Positions 1-9,797 of a stretch of DNA of 64,000 nt are shown here, piece by piece. The notes beneath the pieces are model-generated. The model saw nothing but the letters and a program-made list of their open reading frames with translations. It searched no databases and was not told where the DNA came from. This DNA is from Selaginella moellendorffii (Eukaryota; Streptophyta; Lycopodiopsida; Selaginellales; Selaginellaceae): contig NW_003314286.1 of NCBI RefSeq assembly GCF_000143415.4, positions 903,643 to 967,642 of the forward strand. Reading direction: 5' to 3'. The position numbers and the translations under genes were made by a program. Numbering within the stretch: the first letter of the stretch is position 1; every line of letters starts with the position of its first letter.

Positions 1-150
1 ACTTTGTTGGGAGTTCCACTCCCACTCTTGACCTTTTCAAGTCAGAGTTTTTAGTCCAAACGTGATACGCTCGTCTGGCTTTCACTTCGGCCACTACCAC
101 GTGGCACCCTTTCGGCTCCACTTTGGGGCCTAGGGATTTTGTGTCTCACA
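1..150 (-). mobile_element. 3' LTR (partial) of minus-strand LTR retrotransposon
   Basis: The segment matches the reverse complement of 3788-3935 and is in the same orientation as 7150-7297. Read on the minus strand the LTR begins at 150 with TGTGAGACAC and runs off the left edge. Directly inside it, 151-162 reads on the minus strand as a purine-rich GGGTGGTGGAGT, which suits a polypurine tract, so this is probably the 3' LTR of the element whose 5' LTR is at 5982-7297. Confidence 0.75.
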
Positions 151-3100
151 ACTCCACCACCCATAGACGAAGTTCGATGTCCTCATCGAATGGTAAACCC
201 TTTTATACAGTAACACTCACAGGTATTACCATTTCCATCCTTGGCACCCAGCCAATATTTGTCTATGGTTTGACCCCGAAGGCTCACCATGCCTTGTCCG
301 TCCTTTAAGGGGCATAGTCTCTCCAATATAGAGACTCATTCGGCCACCTGGGGTGGTTTGCTCCCTTTTATTGGTTCAGTTCTCGCTAAACCCATTAGAG
401 ACACCTTCTCTAACTTAATTACACTACTCGTTCTTGAGTAGTCCCAGCTTCTATTGACATAACCAATTCACCTTGGAACTTTTAATTTTGACTTCTCGAA
501 ATCAATTTCTTTGGTGTCTTTGACACCCTTCATTGCACATATTGTGCAACTTCACTTCCCATCCTAGGAAGCTCCCCACTTGAGGGTGCCATCATCCTCC
601 TTTCTATTTTATGCCACTTTTGGCACCAAGTTCCAGCCATCGTAAGTTGTGCTAGAGCTATCCACGGCCCTATCCTTTGGCTATTTCACCGCTCCCTCCC
701 TTGGAGCTTTCACCTTTGCCAACTTGGAACATTTGGGAATCCATCCTTGGAAGCACACTTCCTTTCTCACAATCCATTAGCATCCAACACACTAGTGTTT
801 CATGCTTAACTTTGCCATTTGGATTCCTTCCAATGAACTCCATGGCCTACACTTGGCCACTAGTCTTTTGCTTTTATTCATTGATTGTTGCACTGAGCAA
901 CATAGGATCACTACCTCCATTCTCGAGGTATCTTTTTGGTTCCATGGCAAAGGCTCTACTTTGCTAAGTCCAGTGGGTGCTCACCCTTAGTAGGTCTCTT
1001 TAGCAATTTCTGCCCCGGGCTTCGTCCACGGCCCAACTTTGCGACCCTTCCATGGGTCTCTCCCCGAGACTACTTTCTTAGACTTAGTATACTATTGTAT
1101 TGGCACAATTGATTTCCCTTTAGGTGTCCTTCTCACTTGGTCACCTCAACCAAGTCACACCATTATCAATAGTTCAAATCAACACTTTGAACTGAGAATC
1201 ATATCCCTTAACCCAAATAAAGACTTTGTCTTTGTTTAGCCACAAGATCACTTAGTGATCTCATCTTGACCCCTTAACAGGTCTACCAATAGGAACTAGG
1301 TCTTCCAGACCCTTTTAAATTGTTGACTATGACCCCGGGGGCATCCCCCACACTTGGCGGTGCACCCAAGCCAGCCCTTCCGGCCAAGGATCCATAGCAA
1401 TTGAGACTGGGGAGATTGGTTTGGGCACACCGCCAAGTGAGGGATGCCTCGGAGTCATGATGCACGGTTAGATTGCTTAGAGTGAACGCTCGACATATCT
1501 AACTTGAACACTTTGGTGCAAAAGGCACCAAGGACGTGGTGAATGAGATGGGGACACTCACTGAGAGTTCATGACCACCGAAAAATGAGTGTCCTCATAT
1601 TCCAAACCATCACCACGCCCTAGTGATTTGGGACTCGAACCCAAGCACTAGAGGGTTGGCTCGAACCCAACCTCCGTATATGCATCTACGGATGGCATCA
1701 CATAGGATGCCTGGCGTGACTCCCCACGCCGGTGCACCAACATGTTCTTAAAGCGTGCTATAGATCACAGTTTAGGAACCTAATTCCTCCGCACTGTCAA
1801 GTCCTCTCACTTGACAAGTCTATGATCATGCATGAACTCCTCCATGCTTGGCCCCATGGGCCACCCCTTTTGAAGTTAGCACTTTCAACTAGGGGATTTG
1901 TTCCCCCCTGACTTGCTAATGTCACTTAGCAAGTCATTCGGCCACTGTAACATGGTTCATGCATAAGTGTGAAAGTCCTTAACCATCGACTTTCGTTCAA
2001 AGCCCTCTCTTTGAACACTCGGGAACTACTTCCCCAATCTTAATAGCCTCGCCTCATGGCAAGCTTCAAGACGACACTTCTGCTGCGCCACTCTAATTTT
2101 GCGCGTTCTATAAACCATTTACACTTGGCTGACTAGGTACTTATCTACCTAGGGGAATGTTCAAGGAACTCTGTTCCTTGGCTTGTTAAGGCCTCTCCTT
2201 TCGCAAGCTTGCCAATTACCATATAGTTTAACATGGACAATCCCATGCTTTAGACTCTCCATGGCATCCCGGTCGCTAGTAACAACATGCTTGAGCACCC
2301 ACTTGATTCTCCACTCCCAACTTGCATAACCACCCTTGGTCATGCCTGTCAATTCCTATGATTCGGTTCTATCCCTATACTACTTGCCTTTTGGCTTCAT
2401 ACATTTCCTTCGGTTATTCTCCTCTAGACTAGGAAGATAGCTTTGCACTTTCTACCATGCCTTAGCAAGTATTCATAGGGATGAACCTACCCGACAGCCT
2501 AGGGAGTGGTTCCTCAATCCGGGTTTGCTCACCTTGTGATCCCACACACTAGGATCACCGTTGCTACTTATAGGCCTTTATATGCCCATCACTAGCCTTG
2601 CCAAAATCCCTCTTTGGCTTTGTCCAATTTGGGTAGACAGACTTCTCCTGTCTCCACAATCTTGGACATTTGGATAACACTTCCTATCCTTCATTCGCTA
2701 GAGACTTTGTCCTTTGGGCATTATCCATTGCCTTTACAACACTAAACATCACCTTTTAGTGTTCTAGAGTGTTTGGGTGTCCCAATGATGATCTTTCTGA
2801 CAATGAGCATTCCTTTTTCGACATTGACTTACTATATTGCAATATAAGCAAGTTATCCCCCATAAGGGTATATCTAACTTTCTTATCCCAATGAGAAGTC
2901 TTAGGTAGTTGCCTTCTACCAGTTTAACGAATTATTTTGCTTAGTTGCCTCATAGTTGTCAAGTCTTACAACTCATTGTTGGTGCTTCCACACCTCCATC
3001 ATTATTTGGGTCACCACACTCTAACCGCATGCCTTCTAACTTAGGCTATGCCATTCCCATTTCCATTGGCATTCCTTTGGACAGGGTTCTCATGAACCCG

Positions 3101-3782
3101 CCAACTTGACCTCAAGGTAGCACACCTTGGCACCTTCGGTGTCTCCACACCATTGGCTCCACGAGCCTACCTTTATGACACTTCTTACTTGTGTTTAGGT
3201 ATTTTTGCCAATTATCCATTAGCATTGCACCATAGAGTTCAAGCACAACTTTGTGTCAAAGTTGTTTTCTTCCAGGAAACTCTTTCCCATAACTTTAGCA
3301 TGGCACCTTCTACCATCAATGAGATACATACTGCTCTCATGCTTGGATCTCAAGATCCTCCCCATCCTTCATGGGGCACCACACACCTCTTAGACCTTTT
3401 GGACTTTGTTAATCCGACGACCTATGAGGTCCTACTTTTGAGGTGCTAGCTCACTGGAATACAACTCCTTGTATTCATGTCCTATTCACAAGGACCATCT
3501 TTTGCAAGTGTTACTTCGACACTTGATTTGTTCTCTAGGGGCAACCTTTCGCCCCTTAAGACCACTTGTCCATATGATGAGAATGCCAACTCATCCTCTA
3601 AATACACCCCCAACTCCTTGGGTTGTTCCAGCATTTATTAGAGGTAGCTCTGGCTACCATTTCAAGGACTTGTGTCCTTTTCCGTATTTGACCTCCCGCA
3701 GTCATTACTTCTGGTCTCCCATTCATGAGCACCAACCTCAACTTCATGAGGGTAATCTTATGACTCCTTTATCGTTTTGGAG

Positions 3783-5654
3783 TCTATTGTGAGACACAAA
3801 ATCCCTAGGCCCCAAAGTGGAGCTGGAAGGGCGCCACATGGTAGTGGCCGAAGCGAGAGCCAAACGAGCGTAACACGTTTGGACTAAAAGCTCCAACTTG
3901 AAAAGTCAAGAGCGGGAGTGGAACTCCCAACGAAGTGCTCGAGGAATGAGCACGAAACGAGCAAAAGGCGAGGCTCCAAAAAGGGACCCAAAAGGACCAA
4001 CACATGACACGTGGGAGTGTCCGAGATGGACCCGAGTTGGAGTCCGAAGTGGAGTCCGAGATGGACCCGAGTTGGAGTCCGAAGTGGAGTCTGAGATGGA
4101 CCCGAGTTGGAGTCCGAAGTGGAGTCCGAGATGGACCCGAGATGGAGTCCGAGTTGGAGTCCGAAGTGGAGTCCGAGATGGACCCGAGATGGAGTCCGAG
4201 ATGGAGTCCGAAGTGGAGTCCGAGGTGGACCCGAGATGGATCCGAGTTGGAGTCCGAAGTGGAGTCCGAGATGGACCCGAGATGGAGTCCGAGATGGAGT
4301 CCGAGATGGAGTCCGAGGTGGACCCAAGATGGACCCGAAATGGAGTCCGAGATGGAGTCCGAGATGGACCCGAGATGGAGTCCGAGATGGAGTCCGAGAT
4401 GGACCCGAGATGGACCCGAGATGGAGTCCGAGATGGAGCCCGAGATGGAGTCCGAGATGGAGTCCGAGATGGAGTCGAAGTCGAGACCGAGACCGGGACC
4501 GAGATCGAGACCGAGACCGAGACCGAGATCGGGACCGAGACTGAGATCGGGACCGAGACCGAGACCGAGGCCGAGCCCGAGACCGAGCCCGAGCCCGAGT
4601 CCGAGTCCGAATCCGAGTCCGAGTCCGAGTCCGAGTCTGAGTCCGGAGCCTGAGAGGGTGAAAGCCCAAAGCGTTCGTCTCCCAGACCCTGGGGGGTTTG
4701 GTGAGCTCCAAAAGTATAGTAGGGGGAGGACTGCAATGGAGCCAGTTTGGCCAGGAAAGGCCAGTTTGGCTCAGGAAGGCCGGACCCAGTGTTGGGTGAT
4801 GAGCTGCCCACTGGGAAGTCCAAGACTAGAGTGAACACGGACTGACAAGCGGGGTAGCTTGGTGAAGTGTTCAAGAGCCGGCTCTAGTTCCCCCGGGAGA
4901 TCGACTGGCCGATGCTCCCAGTCCAAGTGTGGGTGGCACTACCTACTTGGATACCTGGTGTGGCTCAACGGAACCTCGCTCTAAGCCCATGGCTAGAGCA
5001 CCTAAAGATGAAAGGTGGGGAGAGTACCCAGGAGGCTTGCGTAAGGCCACGGTGTTCTGAAATGGTGTCCCAAAGTCCCAGACTGTGGAAAGGAAGAGGG
5101 GTAGCCCTCCGGTGTGGTGACCAAGGACACAGTCACACAATGAGGAAGTCCTAGAGGATAGTGGGACTTAGTGGTCGGGCCGGTGGGCCTCGATCTAGTG
5201 GCAGTGTTAGCGAACACAGCCAAGGACAGAAAGGGACTTGGTGGGGACCGGAACAGAGATATTGGGGAAGGCTATTCCCCATGTCTGTAGGCATCCTAAG
5301 GATGTTAAGGAGTGGATCTGGGACAACCACTCATGGACGGATGACCCAGTCTTTGAGAGACGGGATTGGAATGTAGGTGGTGTTGGACCACCAGTGTGAC
5401 CAAGGTAAATGGGCATGGCCTTAGCGTAACGGGCCGATATGTTGGAGATACCTTGGGGTGTCGATCATGGGATCGGACATGTGGAGCACTTGGACCAAGT
5501 GCTAAGGTTGAGTGGCATGGATGCCATTCTCGGGGCTAGCAAGCCCCAAGTCCTGAGTTGGGCTTATGGAGGTTGTGAATGAGACTCCTCCAAGTGGTCG
5601 GAGGTGTGGTTAAGTGACTAAAGTAGAATGGAAAAATTAGTCGCTTACATCTAT
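3783..5654 (+). mobile_element. Solo LTR (3788-5649) with 5-bp target-site duplication TCTAT
   Basis: The LTR starts at 3788 with TGTGAGACAC and ends at 5649 with CGCTTACA, giving the usual TG..CA ends and 1862 bp. The five bases before it (3783-3787) and after it (5650-5654) are both TCTAT, a clean target duplication. No primer-binding site follows the right end and no polypurine tract precedes the left end, so this is a solo LTR left by recombination between the two LTRs of an element. It is inverted relative to the host element and is longer than the 1316-bp LTR at 5982-7297 because that copy lacks about 0.5 kb near its 3' part. Confidence 0.85.
4021..4640 (+). repeat. Minisatellite of 11/12-bp GAGATGGAGTCC / GAGATGGACCC units grading into 6-bp GAGACC units
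   Basis: From about 4021 to 4470 the LTR is a head-to-tail array of GAGATGGAGTCC, GAGTTGGAGTCC and GAGATGGACCC variants. From 4470 to 4640 it passes into hexamers such as GAGACC, GAGCCC and GAGTCC. Unit lengths near multiples of three with no stop codon keep long frames open on both strands, so the repetitive Arg/Ser/Glu-rich ORFs here are artefacts. The same array appears in reverse orientation at 6538-7060. Confidence 0.9.
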
Positions 5655-5966
5655 ATCTTCCCTGTGATCCCAATTATAGTTGTTTACCACAACTACATTA
5701 GCCAGTTTGCTGAGTCAAACGCTCATCTAGATCACATCCTCAACTCAATGAGGAAAACCTTGCACTGTTCCCAAGATCCCAAAGTTGTTCTATCATTGGC
5801 CCTTTTCTATCCACCACCTTGACTACAAGTTTACACGTGAACTGTAGTGGAGAGCCATATCTTCCCGACTTGCTACTCCTCAAGGACAAGCCCACTCCTA
5901 GGACCTTCCGAGGCCAACACTAGTGGTGATATACTTCAGCACCAATAAAAGTCAGACTAAGGAACA

Positions 5967-5978
5967 GCTCCAATACCA
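5967..5978 (-). other. tRNA-iMet-type primer-binding site
   Basis: On the minus strand this reads TGGTATTGGAGC, which matches 10 of 12 bases of the common plant initiator-methionine PBS TGGTATCAGAGC. It lies three bases beyond the 3' end of the minus-strand LTR (5982), exactly where a PBS belongs. It sets the direction of the element and identifies 5982-7297 as the 5' LTR. Confidence 0.75.
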
Positions 5979-5981
5979 AAT

Positions 5982-7297
5982 TGTAAGCGACTAAATTTTT
6001 CCATTCTACTTTAGTCACTTAATCACACTTCTAACCCCTTGGAGGAGTCTCACTCACAAAGGGACTTCCTAGCCCGGAGGACCACTCCTCTTCCTTTCCA
6101 TAGTTTGGGCCTTCGGGACAACATTTCGGAACACCGTGGCCTTACGCAAGCCTCGTGGGTACTCTCCCTACCTTCTACCTTTGGGTGCTCTAGCCATGGG
6201 CTTAGAGCGAGGTTCCGTTGAGCCACACCTGGTATCCAAGTAGGTAGTGCCACCCACATTTGGATTGGGAGCATCAGCCAGTCGATCTCCCGGGGGAACT
6301 AGAGCCGGCTCTTGAACACTTCACCAAGCTACCCCGCTTGTCGGTCTGTATTCACTCTAGTTTTAGACTTCCCAGTGGTCAGTTCATCACCCAACACTGG
6401 GTCTGGCCTTCCTAGGCCAAACTGGCCTTTCTTGGCCAAACTGGCTCCACTGCAGTCCTCCCCCTACTATACTTTTGGAGCTCACCAAACCCCCCAAGGT
6501 CTAGGAGACGAACGCTTTAGGCTTTCACCCTCTTAGACTCGAACTCGAACTTGGACTCAGACTCGGACTCAGACTTGGACTCAGATTCGGGCTCAGTCTC
6601 GGCCTCGGCCTCGGCCTCGGTCTCGGTCTCGATCCCAATCTCGGTCTCGGTCTCGGTCCCGGTCTAGCTTCCGATCTCAGTCTCGACTTCGGACTCCATC
6701 TCGGACTCCATCTCGGGTCCATCTCGGACTCCATCTCGAACTCCATCTCGGGTCCATCTCGGACTCCACCTCGGGTCCATCTCAGACTCCATCTCGGGTC
6801 CATCTCGGACTCCATCTCGGACTCCATCTCGAGTCCATTTCGGGTCCATCTCGGACTCCATCTTGGGTCCGTCTTGGACTCAATCTCGGATCTATCTCGG
6901 GTCCACCTCGGACTCCACCTCAGACTCCATCTCGGACTCCATCTCGGACTCCATCTCGGGTCCATCTCGGGTCCTCCTCGGACTCCACCTCAGACTCCAT
7001 CTCAGGGTCCTTCTCGGACTCCACTTCGGACTCCAACTTGGGTCCATCTCAGGTCCAACTCGGACACTTCCACGTGTCATATGTTAGTCCTTTTAGGTCC
7101 CTTTTTGGAGCCTCGCTTATTGCTCGCTTCGTGCTCATTCTTTGAGCACTTTGTTGGGAGTTCCACTCCCACTCTTGACCTTTTCAAGTCAGAGCTTTTA
7201 GTCTAAATGTGTTACGCTCGTTTAGCTTTTGCTTCGGCCACTACCACGTAGCACCCTTTCGGCTCCACTTTGGGGCCTAGGGATTTTGTGTCTCACA
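5982..7297 (-). mobile_element. 5' LTR of minus-strand LTR retrotransposon
   Basis: Read on the minus strand it begins at 7297 with TGTGAGACAC and ends at 5982 with CGCTTACA, matching the solo LTR at 3788-5649 over most of its length, including the minisatellite. Compared with that copy it lacks about 0.5 kb near the 3' end. A PBS follows at 5967-5978. The two LTRs face each other across about 330 bp and so form a long inverted repeat. Confidence 0.8.
6538..7060 (-). repeat. Minisatellite array, inverted copy of that at 4021-4640
   Basis: Tandem CTCGGACTCCAT and CTCGGGTCCAT units, preceded by hexameric CTCGGT/CTCGGC units at 6538-6660, are the reverse complement of the array in the solo LTR. 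Long frames through this stretch are by-products of the repeat. Confidence 0.9.
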
Positions 7298-7876
7298 GTG
7301 AGGGTTCTTGTCAAGCCAATGCAAGACAGAGTAAAAGAGAACTAACAAGATAAGCCAAGTATGTTTGGCTAAATAGACACTTAGGAATTCCTTCTTTATG
7401 CTCATTCGGCCAAGTGCAAATGCAAAGTTCAGTTTACCAACACTTGAACAAGAGGAGGATCTAGCAATACCAACCTCCTGCTGCCATGGCAATAATGAAA
7501 GAATATTCAAAAGGACTAGCTAACAAGTAACTTTTGATACCCGAAGTTATATTCGTGACAAGTGACCACTCATAAACATGGGGTATGAATGGTCTTGGAC
7601 TATCAATGAGAGAAAGGTGAAAGGACAAACTTTAGTGTAATGGGCTAATATGTTAATGGTACTTTTAGGTGTTTATGTTAGGATTAAACACATGGAGCAG
7701 TTGAAAAAAATGTAAAGGTAGAGTGGTATAAAGGCCATTCACAAGGTTATTAAGTCCCTAAGTCAAGAATAGAACTTATAGAAGTTATAAGTAAGACTTC
7801 TCCAAGTGGTTGAAGATGTGGTTAAATAATTAAAGTATAGTGGAAAAATTAATCATTTACTATGTGGTATTAGAGC
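7298..7876 (+). mobile_element. Degenerate older LTR with adjacent primer-binding site
   Basis: From about 7560 to 7862 the sequence is a diverged relative of the last 300 bp of the solo LTR (shared order: ATGGGCTAATATGTT, ACATGGAGCA, GGAAAAATTAAT). It ends just before TGGTATTAGAGC at 7865-7876, an 11 of 12 match to the initiator-Met PBS. The upstream part, 7310-7520, has a diverged direct repeat at about 8668-8880. I read this as the 5' LTR and PBS of an older plus-strand element. Confidence 0.55.
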
Positions 7877-8659
7877 AAATGACGTAGGTTTGATTCCCAT
7901 TGATTAGTTGGTATTTAAAAATAATATACTCTTGAGTAAGATATATTTTTACTCCTAAAATTAAAATCGTACATATTAGGCATCTATGACTACATCTTTT
8001 GTTTTGCAGGGCATCTATGGATGAAATTGTGGTATGAGTGGATGACTAGTTGTATCACATGGAATGGAAAAGAGAAAAACAATTTCCTTTTTTCTAGTTA
8101 AATTAAAGGGAAAGAGATAGAATGTGTTAATATTTACAAAAATTTAAGAAGCATGTAATCATTCTCACTTTAAAGGATCACATGCTAGAGTATTTCTTGT
8201 GATGGTGGAATGGTGGAGACTCATGCTAGCAACAGTACAAACTACACTATATCATCCTCAAAACAAAAGAAAGCTATTGAAACTAAAGGAGTAGCAAAAG
8301 GTAGGGCTTTTGTGTTTCAGTGTAGTTGGGTGAGAAAGGGATCCACTAGAGATAGTGCCCTTCAGTGTTGATCCTAAGGTTTGTGCAAAGGGGAGATGTA
8401 GATTTGGATATGGTATGGTACAGAAAAGGAGATTGTAACTGCTTCTATTATAGGTTTAGGCTTGCATGTATGATGAGGGAGAGTTTTGTTAAATAATTCC
8501 ATTGGAGGAGACATGCCCATTTTTTGTATTAGTCCTTTAAGGAATATATATACATGTTTCACCAAAACAAGACTAACATATAAAGCATGATAGTGAGGTT
8601 GTCTAGGCAAACACAGTAAGCTATCACTTAGTAAATATTAAGAGACTAAATTCAATATT

Positions 8660-8890
8660 GTAGGAGTTTCTAACATTAGTGCAAGCTAACAAATTAGCTT
8701 CTCTAATTAGTTCAAATATGTTTAACTAATAGCACTTAAGAATTTTATCCTTATACTCTTTTGGTCAAGTGTACACTTGAAAATTAATTTATTTAACTAG
8801 CTTAGGCAAAGATTAATAAAGTAACACTAACCTCCTACCATCATGGTAATAAGGCAAGAATATCTGAAAAAACTCATTACATTTGGTTTG
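8660..8890 (+). repeat. Diverged direct repeat of 7310-7520 (probable fragment of the second LTR)
   Basis: Shared blocks occur in the same order as at 7310-7520, including AATATGTTTAACTAATAGCA versus GTATGTTTGGCTAAATAGAC, TTTTGGTCAAGTG versus TTCGGCCAAGTG, and the segment around CTAACCTCCTACCATCATGG. The copy is AT-enriched and heavily mutated. It probably belongs to the same old LTR element as 7298-7876. No gene is visible between the two copies. Confidence 0.5.
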
Positions 8891-9797
8891 ATGCAAATTT
8901 TTTTGGATTTTTAGAGTATAAATGTTGAATTAGTAGAAGGTGGAGAATATAATATATCATGTTAGTCTTCTCAATGCTCTACACCATTGGATAAAGATTC
9001 AAGATTTACACTATATGCTTGAGAAAACCTCATATCCTTCTAAAGTGCTATGTAGCATGTTACTTAAAATCATAATTATCCACTATTATATATATGTTAA
9101 ATGTATTCTTATAATTCTACCACTCCCTTCCATCAAATCCACTATACTCTAACACAATTTAGAAATCCATACAATCTCTAGAAACATTCTTCACTACTTA
9201 TGTTATGTCTCATCACTAACAGCTTAATAAATGATAGAGATATCATTCTACATAAACTTCAAAACTTGATACAAGCAGTGATAACATCAAAACTTTTAAT
9301 TGCTAGAGGTAGCCACTTGCCATGGAATTGTTATATCCAATAATGTTATAAAGATCAAGATTTTGAAGTTATAAAGATCAAACATTGACAAAGACTTTAT
9401 AAATTTTTATTCTACTGAATTTAGATTTCATTTCAACCCTTAAAACAATTTCAAAAAAAGATGCCACAAATGCAAGCTTAATTCCTTGATATACTACCTT
9501 CAAGAGTTTTAATGGAGTTTTACTAGCTAAAAATCCACTGAAAAATATGTTAAAATCCTAAGTGAAAATAAAATTTTCTGCTTTAAAAATACTAATAATA
9601 ATAATATATAAAATCATTTTATTGGCAGTTTGGTGAGAGAAGTATTAAGCTAAGTACCTTGTTTTGTCAAAACTGCCAACTTTTCCTATTTTTGTGGCAA
9701 AATAATTTCTTGCACATCGAAGAAAAAAAGATAGCTTAACGTTTACAATTTTTTGCTGTGTTGGTTTAAGCTACACAAATGGTGTTTCTTCGTTAGT
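8891..9797. other. AT-rich intergenic DNA
   Basis: No coding sequence, RNA gene or structured repeat is recognisable. The stretch separates the retrotransposon cluster from the first cellular gene and presumably contains that gene's 3' UTR next to 9798. Confidence 0.5.

Larger units (their letters stand above)
151..5981 (-). mobile_element. Internal region of a LARD-like non-autonomous LTR retrotransposon, interrupted by a solo LTR
   Basis: Between the polypurine-like tract at 151-162 and the primer-binding site at 5967-5978 lies the interior of a minus-strand element. The inserted solo LTR at 3788-5649 splits it into 151-3787 and 5655-5981. Only short ORFs (about 60-110 codons) exist on either strand, and I recognise no gag, protease, reverse transcriptase, RNase H or integrase motif. 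Without the inserted LTR the interior is roughly 4 kb. A long non-coding interior between long LTRs fits a large retrotransposon derivative mobilised in trans. A badly decayed coding element cannot be excluded by eye. Confidence 0.6.

Noticed and set aside
677..3792. Short plus-strand ORFs of 60-107 codons in the retrotransposon interior
   Set aside because: No domain, no shared frame, and composition bias explains them.
4021..4640. Regular repeat considered as a CRISPR-like array
   Set aside because: Units are contiguous with no unique spacers, and the sequence is plant nuclear DNA.
3884..4874. Long Arg/Ser/Asp/Glu-rich ORFs on both strands
   Set aside because: They are frames through the GAGATGGAGTCC minisatellite of an LTR, open in several frames at once and without any domain.
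6525..7206. Similar repetitive ORFs on both strands
   Set aside because: Same minisatellite in inverted orientation.
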